DNA of 64,000 nucleotides from Candidatus Kuenenia stuttgartensis (GTDB taxonomy: Bacteria; Planctomycetota; GCA-002687715; CAIWVZ01). The stretch spans positions 97,087-161,086 of the forward strand of contig CAMARR010000006.1 in the NCBI GenBank assembly GCA_945860915.1, read 5' to 3'. The notes under the pieces were generated by a model, which saw nothing but the letters and a program-made list of their open reading frames with translations, searched no databases and was not told the origin of the DNA. Below are positions 57,420 through 64,000 of this stretch, one piece after another; the first letter of the stretch is position 1, and every line of letters starts with the position of its first letter. The position numbers were made by a program, and so were the translations under genes.

Positions 57420-59108
57420 TCAGGGAACGAGGACGATCTGCATTCCGTTCGACCACGCCACGGAGCTGATTTGGGCCTGATCAAAAACAATGATCTGAAC
57501 TAGGCCTCGAAGATTGATCAACTGAACAACGCTAGGAATCGCCGTCGTGAATTGGGCGGCGCCGAAGCCATCAGTTGTGAACTGTGCCAGTGTCAGCGAC
57601 GCGAAGTCAAGATAGAACGTCCCACCCCAGAGAGCGATGTCGGATCTTGTTGCTGAGACTCCAAGCAAGCCAACGGAATTCGCGGGCGCACCTGTGACCT
57701 TCATGGTGAAGTCGGTGCCGACCGTGGGCCAGGTCACCGCACGCAGGTCGAGATGCTGTGGCGCCGCGGCATTAGGGTTGATGTAACGGACGGCAGACGA
57801 GTAGGTGTAGAGCTTCCCTGTATTGCCACCAGCGAAGCCATCGACGCCATATGCCCCGACGGCGAACTCACAGGCACCATCGCCATCAAGATCGCCGACT
57901 GACGCCACTGCGAATCCAAACGCGTCCCCGTTTCCAGAGATGCCGCTCGCATGCTCACCGCGCATCGCATGACGAACGTTTCCATTCGTACCATCAACGA
58001 TGTAGGCACGACCCGCGCCACCCTTTTCTGTTTGGCACGCACCGAGAAGTATCTCGCTGACACCGTCGCCGTCAATGTCGCCGGCGCTCGCGACGCCGAT
58101 TCCCATCCAGTCCTTTGGTTCTTCGCCGGTCCATGTACGCAGAAGATTGCCGTTGCCTCCTCCGACGAGGTATGCACGTCCACGGTTGTCATTGATGGTC
58201 GTACCAGGGGCGTCATATCGATTGGCACCGAACACCAAGTCCTTGATGCCATCATTATCCATGTCACCGACGTTCGCCATCGCGATTCCGATTCGATCGC
58301 CGGCGCCCTCGCCGTCGAACTGCAGCAACGTCGTCGGAATGGTTACTCCTGAACCACCGCGAAACACTGTCACCTTTCCGGCGTCCACGCCGGCTGGCCC
58401 GTCAAAAGCAATAGAAGCGACGGCAATGTCGGTCACTCCGTCGTTGTTCAGATCGCCCGCGGCGGACACGGTGTATCCAAACCACTCTCCGAGTTGAGTG
58501 CCGGTGAACACCGAAAGGATCGAGAAGTTTGCTCCCGAACGAACTTCGACGCGGCCCAGCGTTCCATTGCCCATGCACGGAACACCGATCGCGATGTCAG
58601 GCTTGCCGTCAGCATTCTGATCGCCGACGTCGGCAACTGATGCGCCAAAATTCTCACCAGGCGCCGACCCTTCAAGCACGGCTAGACTCGCCCATGTTCC
58701 GCCGGCATAGATATTGACACGTCCAGAGTCGTTGCCGGCGAGGCCATTGCCATATCGAGACCCCACGACAACCTCGGCACGGCCATCCCCATTCAGGTCC
58801 GGGACGAGCAAAACGGAGACGCCGAACTCATCGCCAGCCGCAAGCCCAACGAACGTGTGAAGTAGCGAACCGATGCCCGAGTACACGTGGGCTTTGCCGG
58901 CGAACGTCGAGGTCGAAAACCCACGGGCGCCCGAAATCCAATCGGGACGACCATCTCCGTCGACATCGAGGCCGCCGGCAATCGATCGACCAAGCTCGTT
59001 GTTGACGCCTTCTCCAAGGTAGGTCAGCCGCAAGTCTTGGGCGGACAAGAACGCCGTCGTCACCACCACGAGGGCGGCGGCACGTCGAACCAAATGGGAC
59101 ACGAGCAT
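57420..59108 (-). CDS. Secreted integrin-alpha-like FG-GAP propeller protein
   Basis: 562 residues from the ATG at 59108 (GGAG 6 nt upstream), followed by a signal peptide (LVSHLVRRAAALVVVTTAFLSAQ). Seven FG-GAP repeats are visible, each with a calcium loop: DVDGDGRPD, DLNGDGRAE, DQNADGKPD, DLNNDGVTD, DMDNDGIKD, DIDGDGVSE and DLDGDGACE. This gives a complete seven-bladed propeller as in integrin alpha. The last 120 residues are the C-terminal module shared with neighbours. Role in adhesion or matrix is inference. Confidence 0.92.
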   Translation of the reverse strand: MLVSHLVRRAAALVVVTTAFLSAQDLRLTYLGEGVNNELGRSIAGGLDVDGDGRPDWISGARGFSTSTFAGKAHVYSGIGSLLHTFVGLAAGDEFGVSVLLVPDLNGDGRAEVVVGSRYGNGLAGNDSGRVNIYAGGTWASLAVLEGSAPGENFGASVADVGDQNADGKPDIAIGVPCMGNGTLGRVEVRSGANFSILSVFTGTQLGEWFGYTVSAAGDLNNDGVTDIAVASIAFDGPAGVDAGKVTVFRGGSGVTIPTTLLQFDGEGAGDRIGIAMANVGDMDNDGIKDLVFGANRYDAPGTTINDNRGRAYLVGGGNGNLLRTWTGEEPKDWMGIGVASAGDIDGDGVSEILLGACQTEKGGAGRAYIVDGTNGNVRHAMRGEHASGISGNGDAFGFAVASVGDLDGDGACEFAVGAYGVDGFAGGNTGKLYTYSSAVRYINPNAAAPQHLDLRAVTWPTVGTDFTMKVTGAPANSVGLLGVSATRSDIALWGGTFYLDFASLTLAQFTTDGFGAAQFTTAIPSVVQLINLRGLVQIIVFDQAQISSVAWSNGMQIVLVP

Positions 59109-59252
59109 CGTCAACTCCGTTCGGGGCGCCAAACTGCCACCTATAAGCATACTCGGATCGGTCCACAAATGCGAACCCCCGGCACCTTTCCAATCTTGGT
59201 CAGATACCAGGGGTCGTCGCGCAACAATGTGCCGACATCAAAGCAGTGAAGT

Positions 59253-60425
59253 TCAATATCCGAAACGAATACGAAGGCCGTTCGACATCGCGAACGTCGA
59301 CGGGGAGTTCTCGTCCAAGAAGGCCCACTGTGCCATAACTGAAATGCCCGCGAGTCCCGGATTTGCGTAAACAACCACAGGAATCTGGGCGATTCCGTAT
59401 GCAGATGCGGTAGTCGGGAAAAGGATCGGATCAGCGTTCGCGTCAATAAGCGCTACACACCCGAACATCGAATACGGCGCAGCCTCGAAACCGCCAATTA
59501 GGTAACCAAAAGCATTAGGACGGACGCTTGCAGCGACGATCGAAAGCGTGGCTCCGGTGGCGTAGGGCAAGGATCCAGCAACGAATGCCTGGGGCGTCCC
59601 ATTGAGTCCGGCGCATCCGCCAGAAACGACCTGCACGCGAGCAAGCACGGTATACGTGAACCCGTTCGTGAGGGTGGCAGTCCCTAGGCCATTAGTCACG
59701 CTGATGTCAAAAGTGCCCATGAAGTGCGCGGGCACGCGGCACGTCAGCGTCTGGTTGTCCACATAGGTGTAGTCGTATGCGGGTGAACCACCCACCATTA
59801 CCAAAGTTCCCGCTGTCAACGAGAGACCGTTCAAGGTGACGACCGTTCCCCCGTCGATGTCTGCCATCGCTGGGGTCACGCTAAACAATGCAAGCGGTCC
59901 GCTCGCGCACACATATTTGAACCCACCGACCAACGTGCGTGAACCGCATGGAGTTGTCACCACGACATCCGCATCCCCCGGGTAGCCGGCAGGCAATGTG
60001 CAGAGGATCTCGGTGTTGGTGAAAGTTGACACGGTGAATTCCGGCGCGAATCCGATCTTCACCAAGACAGACGTCGGACTGCCCTCTTGGAACCCGACAC
60101 CCGCGATGCGGACTTGCGTCCCTCCACTGCAGGGGCCGATGTGAGGCGTGATGCCAAACACCTGGTGAGCTGGAAACGCCGTGATCGCGGTTGCTTCGCC
60201 AAGGCCAATTTCACCCGCATAGCTTGCGCTGTTCACGGTGCCGCCCACATCAACCAACGTGTGTGATGACACATAGTTGGGTGACGAGGCTGCTGTGCCA
60301 CCCGCCGTCAAATCCAAAGACTCGAAGCGGTAGGCCGGGCTCTGCTGGGCTGACACGGCTGACGTCAGCACCGCGGCGATTGCCGCGATGCCAAGCATCC
60401 AGAATGACTTGAAGGTTTGTTTCAT
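59253..60425 (-). CDS. Secreted IPT/TIG-domain protein
   Basis: 390 residues with signal peptide (MKQTFKSFWMLGIAAIAAVL) and an AAGGTG site 7 nt before the ATG. Two IPT/TIG immunoglobulin-like domains are visible: VFGITPHIGPCSGGTQVRIAG to ADVVVTTPCGS, and FSVTPAMADIDGGTVVTLNG to DISVTNGLG. A four-Cys pattern (GPCSGG, EILCTLP, TTPCGS, KYVCASG) may give disulfides. The C-terminal 125 residues (GGCAGLNGTPQAF to AMSNGLRIRFGY) are the clearest example of the shared module. It is 10 bp after the collagen-like gene and likely in its operon. Confidence 0.88.
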   Translation of the reverse strand: MKQTFKSFWMLGIAAIAAVLTSAVSAQQSPAYRFESLDLTAGGTAASSPNYVSSHTLVDVGGTVNSASYAGEIGLGEATAITAFPAHQVFGITPHIGPCSGGTQVRIAGVGFQEGSPTSVLVKIGFAPEFTVSTFTNTEILCTLPAGYPGDADVVVTTPCGSRTLVGGFKYVCASGPLALFSVTPAMADIDGGTVVTLNGLSLTAGTLVMVGGSPAYDYTYVDNQTLTCRVPAHFMGTFDISVTNGLGTATLTNGFTYTVLARVQVVSGGCAGLNGTPQAFVAGSLPYATGATLSIVAASVRPNAFGYLIGGFEAAPYSMFGCVALIDANADPILFPTTASAYGIAQIPVVVYANPGLAGISVMAQWAFLDENSPSTFAMSNGLRIRFGY

Positions 60426-60435
60426 GATTTCACCT

Positions 60436-63400
60436 TCAGTTGATCACCATGACCGTGGTTTGGCCGCCGGTGAAACTCGAGCCGGTTTGCTGCGCCGTGG
60501 CCAATGTACCGAACGTGTATGTACCTGCCGCAAGGCCCGTGATCACGAAACTCGATGTGGTTGAAAGGTCTCGATTGCCCGAGTGCTCAACGCCAAGAGC
60601 AACGCCGTGGCCAGTATTCGCGCCACCAATCCTCGACGCAACCTGCACGTCATACAAGTGGGTACTGCTGTTTACGAAGACTGCCGTTGTAATCACCACG
60701 ACTTTCTGTCCAGCGGCAACCGTGACGTTGCCACTCGAAGCGACGAACGTCGCTGTTCCGTTCGTCAATAGCACGCTGGAGTTGGTTCCAGCGGCGGTCG
60801 CACTGACGACACCCGTCGAACCTTGTGCACCCGTCGAACCCTGCGCGCCAGTCGCACCTTGCGGGCCGGTAGCGCCCGTTGTGCCCGTCGCGCCAACACT
60901 GCCCTGCGCACCGGTAGAACCTTGGGCACCCGTGTCACCCTGAGACCCCGTCGAACCTTGCGGTCCGGCTGCGCCTTGGGCGCCAACGGATCCTTGCGCA
61001 CCGGTGTCACCCTGGGCGCCAGTCGCGCCTTGGGCACCGGTTGCACCGCCCGAGGGGCCTTGCGGCCCCGTGTCACCCTTGACGCCTTGAGGCCCAGTTG
61101 CCCCATCGTTGCCATTGGTCCCATTCGTGCCGTTGCTTCCAGAAGACCCCTGTGCGCCGGTTGCGCCTTGAGCTCCTGTATCGCCCTTGACCCCTTGCGG
61201 GCCTGCGACACCCTGAGCGCCGGTGTCGCCCTGCGCACCGGTTAATCCCTGAAATCCGATGGCCCCTTGTGTGCCCGTGTCACCTTGAGGTCCGGCTGCC
61301 CCTTGAGCTCCCGTCGTTCCAGCAGCGCCTTGGGCACCAACATTGCCCTGAGCACCAGTGTCGCCCTGCGAACCTGTTGCGCCTTGAGCTCCCGTCGCAC
61401 CGGTTGCACCGACGGAACCTTGGGCTCCCGTCGAGCCAACTGCACCGTCGTTGCCTTGCGGACCTGCGGCGCCAGTTGCGCCGGTGGCACCTACGGCGCC
61501 TTGAGCACCAGCAGCGCCGGTCGCGCCTTGCGCGCCGTCAGCACCATTCGTGCCATTGGTTCCATTTGTACCTGCGGCGCCTTGAGCACCAGCCGCGCCA
61601 TCATTTCCTTGAGGACCAGCGGCGCCGGTTGCGCCGGTGGCACCTACGGAACCTTGGGCTCCGGTCGAGCCCGCAGCACCGTCGTTGCCTTGAGGACCAG
61701 CGGCACCGGTTGCGCCGGTGGCACCTACGGAACCTTGGGCTCCGGTCGAGCCCGCAGCACCGTCGTTGCCTTGAGGCCCAGCGGCACCGGTTGCGCCGGT
61801 GGCACCTATGGAACCTTGGGCTCCGGTCGAGCCTACAGCACCGTCGTTGCCTTGAGGACCTGCGGCGCCGGTCGCGCCTTGCGCGCCGTCAGCACCGTTC
61901 GTGCCGTTGGTTCCATTTGTACCCGCGGCGCCTTGAGCACCTGCGGCACCAGCCGCGCCATCATTTCCTTGAGGGCCAGCGGCACCGGTTGCGCCTTGTG
62001 CGCCGTCAGCACCATTCGTGCCGTTGGTTCCGTTCGTCCCTGCGGCACCTTGAGCACCTGCGGCACCAGCCGCGCCATCATTTCCTTGAGGGCCAGCGGC
62101 ACCGGTTGCGCCGGTGGCACCTATGGAACCTTGGGCTCCGGTCGAGCCCGCAGCACCGTCGTTGCCTTGCGGACCTGCGGCGCCGGTTGCGCCTTGCGCG
62201 CCGTCAGCACCATTCGTGCCGTTGGTTCCATTGGTACCTGCGGCACCAGCCGCGCCATCATTTCCTTGAGGACCAGCGGCACCGGTTGCGCCGGTGGCAC
62301 CTACGGAACCTTGGGCTCCGGTCGAGCCCGCAGCACCGTCATTGCCTTGTGGACCAGCGGCGCCGGTCGCACCTTGTGCGCCGTCAGCACCATTCGTGCC
62401 GTTGGTTCCATTCGTACCTGCGGCACCTTGAGCACCAGTTGCACCGTCGTTGCCTTGCGGACCTGCGGCGCCGGTTGCGCCTTGCGCGCCGTCAGCACCA
62501 TTCGTGCCGTTGGTTCCGTTCGTACCTGCGGCACCAGCCGCGCCATCACTGCCTTGAGGGCCAGCGGCGCCAGTTGCGCCGGTCGCGCCTTGTGCGCCGT
62601 CTGCACCGTTGGTTCCGTTGGTACCTGCGGCACCTTGCGCACCTGCGGCGCCCACTGCACCGTCGTTGCCTTGCGGACCAGCGGCGCCGGTCGCACCTTG
62701 CGCACCGTCAGCACCATTCGTGCCGTTGGTTCCATTGGTACCTGCGGCGCCTTGAGCACCTGCGGCGCCCGCAGCGCCCGCTGCACCGTCGTTGCCTTGC
62801 GGACCTGCGACGCCGGTTGCGCCCTGCGCTCCGTCAGCACCATTTGTGCCGTTGGTTCCATTGGTACCTGCGGCACCTTGCGCACCTGCGGCGCCCACTG
62901 CACCGTCGTTGCCTTGTGGACCAGCGGCGCCGGTCGCACCTTGAGCACCCGTTGCACCAGCCGGACCCATCGGGCCGATCAGGCCGGTTGGGTTGCCGAC
63001 CCAGTTGCCGTTGGTGTCAATGACCTGGGCACCGTTGATGCTGAGGGAGGAAGGGTTGATCGGACGATTCGGAACGTCGTCCGCGAAGCGGGCGCGGTTC
63101 GCGATCGCGACGCCAGCGACGCGAAGGCGCGGCGTCATCTCAGGATCAGCGCCGACCGTGATGCCGACGAAACGTGGCGTTTGGGCGTCAGGGAAGAGGT
63201 TAGTCGGGAGGGCAGTGATCGTGCCGAGGTCGACAGCGAACAAGCCGCCGATGACGTTGACCGTCTTGGTCTCAGTCCACAGGGACGTGCCGCCAGACAA
63301 GGCGTCGTAGATCGTGAACTGAACCTGAACAAGCCCGTTGATCGGCGCGTTGGCCGCGGTGTTCAGACGTCCCTGCAGGCGGAATGTGCGGCTTGGATCT

Positions 63401-63483
63401 TGTGCCGTCAATGAAAGTGAAAGGAGAACCGCCGCAAGGGCGAGGCGGGCAACGGCGCGTGATTTTGGGTACTTCGACTTCAT
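60436..63483 (-). CDS. Secreted collagen-like protein with about 240 Gly-X-Y triplets
   Basis: 1015 residues. Signal peptide about 1-26, then a beta-rich N-terminal domain (about 27-165, [25 protein letters not shown]-like cluster), a long collagen region of about 720 residues and a C-terminal beta domain of about 130 residues ([20 protein letters not shown]). Triplets are almost uninterrupted. A unit of the type [20 protein letters not shown] / [16 protein letters not shown] recurs at least ten times, with Thr and Asn or Gln in place of Pro/hydroxyproline. It is predicted to form a triple-helical fibre outside the cell. A matching trimerisation head is plausible at the C-terminus. Confidence 0.93.
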   Translation of the reverse strand: MKSKYPKSRAVARLALAAVLLSLSLTAQDPSRTFRLQGRLNTAANAPINGLVQVQFTIYDALSGGTSLWTETKTVNVIGGLFAVDLGTITALPTNLFPDAQTPRFVGITVGADPEMTPRLRVAGVAIANRARFADDVPNRPINPSSLSINGAQVIDTNGNWVGNPTGLIGPMGPAGATGAQGATGAAGPQGNDGAVGAAGAQGAAGTNGTNGTNGADGAQGATGVAGPQGNDGAAGAAGAAGAQGAAGTNGTNGTNGADGAQGATGAAGPQGNDGAVGAAGAQGAAGTNGTNGADGAQGATGATGAAGPQGSDGAAGAAGTNGTNGTNGADGAQGATGAAGPQGNDGATGAQGAAGTNGTNGTNGADGAQGATGAAGPQGNDGAAGSTGAQGSVGATGATGAAGPQGNDGAAGAAGTNGTNGTNGADGAQGATGAAGPQGNDGAAGSTGAQGSIGATGATGAAGPQGNDGAAGAAGAQGAAGTNGTNGTNGADGAQGATGAAGPQGNDGAAGAAGAQGAAGTNGTNGTNGADGAQGATGAAGPQGNDGAVGSTGAQGSIGATGATGAAGPQGNDGAAGSTGAQGSVGATGATGAAGPQGNDGAAGSTGAQGSVGATGATGAAGPQGNDGAAGAQGAAGTNGTNGTNGADGAQGATGAAGAQGAVGATGATGAAGPQGNDGAVGSTGAQGSVGATGATGAQGATGSQGDTGAQGNVGAQGAAGTTGAQGAAGPQGDTGTQGAIGFQGLTGAQGDTGAQGVAGPQGVKGDTGAQGATGAQGSSGSNGTNGTNGNDGATGPQGVKGDTGPQGPSGGATGAQGATGAQGDTGAQGSVGAQGAAGPQGSTGSQGDTGAQGSTGAQGSVGATGTTGATGPQGATGAQGSTGAQGSTGVVSATAAGTNSSVLLTNGTATFVASSGNVTVAAGQKVVVITTAVFVNSSTHLYDVQVASRIGGANTGHGVALGVEHSGNRDLSTTSSFVITGLAAGTYTFGTLATAQQTGSSFTGGQTTVMVIN
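60808..62985 (-). repeat. Tandem repeats encoding Gly-X-Y triplets
   Basis: About 2.2 kb of 9-bp-phased and higher-order repeats inside the collagen-like gene. Longer units recur with slight codon changes, for example around 61550, 61900, 62030, 62210, 62400, 62500, 62720 and 62850. The pattern fits expansion by slippage or unequal exchange. It produces long shadow reading frames on the plus strand. Confidence 0.9.
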
Positions 63484-63535
63484 TGCAATGGCTTCCCGAG
63501 TGAACGGGCTCCTGAATGGGTTGTGTTATGCGGGC

Positions 63536-63555
63536 GGCCCTGACGTGTCAGGGCC
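63536..63555 (-). terminator. Hairpin between the last two genes
   Basis: GGCCCTGAC and GTCAGGGCC form a 9-bp perfect stem with a 2-nt spacer, in the gap between the truncated gene at the right edge and the collagen-like gene. No T-run on the minus strand, so it may be a weak terminator or processing site. Confidence 0.4.
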
Positions 63556-63580
63556 TTTGAATGTAATTTGATTAGGTGCT

Positions 63581-64000
63581 TTAGAAGTGGATCGCGAACG
63601 GTCCAACGATGTTTCTGACCCAGGCCGGTGAGGCTGGGTCGATGGTGACGGCCGACGTCCACAGAGTCACTCCGTTGAGGAGGGGGGTCTGAGGAAAGTT
63701 GAATTGTCCATACTTGCAGCCGACCGCATCGAGTGAGCCCACGTTCTGCGGAGAGAACGGCGAGTTCGCCATCAACGAGGCTTCGAGCACTGCATCGTAG
63801 GCAAGAGGAATCACACGCCCATCGCTGAGCGCGAACCCGGGGGTTGTGGCAGCCGATACGCCGACGACATAAGGCAACATGCTGTCCGTCGAGATATCAA
63901 GCGTCCAAGGACGAATGCCTGACGGCGTGGCTTCCGCCATAAGCAAGGTCGGCTCGACGATCGTCACACGCTGGTCGGCGGCAACGTTGACAACGTTCTG
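63581..64000 (-). CDS. Secreted protein with the shared C-terminal module, cut by the window edge
   Basis: The frame is open through the right edge, so only the last 139 residues are visible and the start is missing (first codon at 64000 reads QNVVNVAADQRV). The piece is beta-rich with Gly/Pro/Ser turns and ends in VRNIVGPFAIHF. Its outline, with an internal Cys (DAVGCKYGQFNFPQTP) and a terminal strand, is like the C-terminal module of the secreted proteins at 57-60 kb. The function of the missing N-terminal part is unknown. Confidence 0.75.
   Translation of the reverse strand, partial: QNVVNVAADQRVTIVEPTLLMAEATPSGIRPWTLDISTDSMLPYVVGVSAATTPGFALSDGRVIPLAYDAVLEASLMANSPFSPQNVGSLDAVGCKYGQFNFPQTPLLNGVTLWTSAVTIDPASPAWVRNIVGPFAIHF

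Noticed and set aside
60808..62985. Possible CRISPR array from repeated units
   Set aside because: The repeats are in-frame Gly-X-Y coding units without unique spacers of constant size, and no cas genes are present; the Cas4-like gene at 21353 is 39 kb away and a different type of nuclease.
61267..63414. 715-residue and 584-residue reading frames on the plus strand
   Set aside because: They are antisense to the collagen-like gene and consist of Cys/Gly/Thr or Arg/Leu/His repeats generated by the 9-bp repeat structure. No ribosome site or family similarity.

Overview
This 64 kb window is chromosomal sequence from a Gram-negative bacterium with an outer membrane. It carries three large beta-barrel porins, lipoproteins and many Sec-signal secreted proteins. 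The family content points to the Planctomycetota: futalosine-type menaquinone synthesis (mqnD), FG-GAP, TIG, PKD and collagen-like secreted proteins that share a C-terminal module, and a histone H1-like protein. This placement is inferred; no rRNA is present to confirm it. No insertion sequence, prophage or CRISPR array was seen.

Layout. 1-5.9 kb: a cut-off secreted propeller protein, tRNA-Ala, a porin with a transglutaminase-like lipoprotein, purF and a divergent alpha/beta hydrolase. 6-14.1 kb: a secreted protein of unknown function, then a compact operon lipA, E1-beta, E2, E1-alpha, E3, lipB. This encodes a branched-chain 2-oxoacid dehydrogenase together with the enzymes that make and attach its lipoyl cofactor. 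14.2-17.4 kb: two large secreted proteins ending in a strong terminator. 17.5-22.7 kb: acyl-CoA dehydrogenase, mqnD, the H1-like protein, a thioesterase/isochorismatase pair, and an orphan PD-(D/E)XK nuclease with Fe-S cysteines.

22.7-38 kb is a phosphate island: phoU, two OprO/OprP-type porins, phoR, phoB and pstS-pstC-pstA-pstB with a small lipoprotein. A TPR lipoprotein and an aminotransferase sit in the middle. PstC carries a WD40-like propeller and PstA a coiled-coil insertion. CTTAA-type repeats with 11-bp phasing, resembling known PhoB/PhoP boxes, lie upstream of pstS, one porin and (less perfectly) phoB.

38.3-46.1 kb: a glutamine-dependent asparagine synthetase, a secreted gluzincin-like peptidase, and a two-gene signalling unit. 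In that unit a membrane HisKA_2 histidine kinase overlaps by 4 bp a receiver domain fused directly to a MurG-like glycosyltransferase, which is the most unusual architecture here. 46.1-46.6 kb holds tRNA(CAU) and a probable structured small RNA with an exposed CCUCC-type loop and a perfect terminator. 46.6-55.8 kb is a long minus-strand run: hrpB, an EVE-domain protein, pepQ, a large membrane-anchored Ig-like protein, DAHP synthase and a pentaheme cytochrome c. 56-64 kb: an orphan glycosyltransferase, a cupin, an integrin-alpha-like FG-GAP protein, a TIG protein, a 1015-residue collagen-like protein and a cut-off secreted protein.
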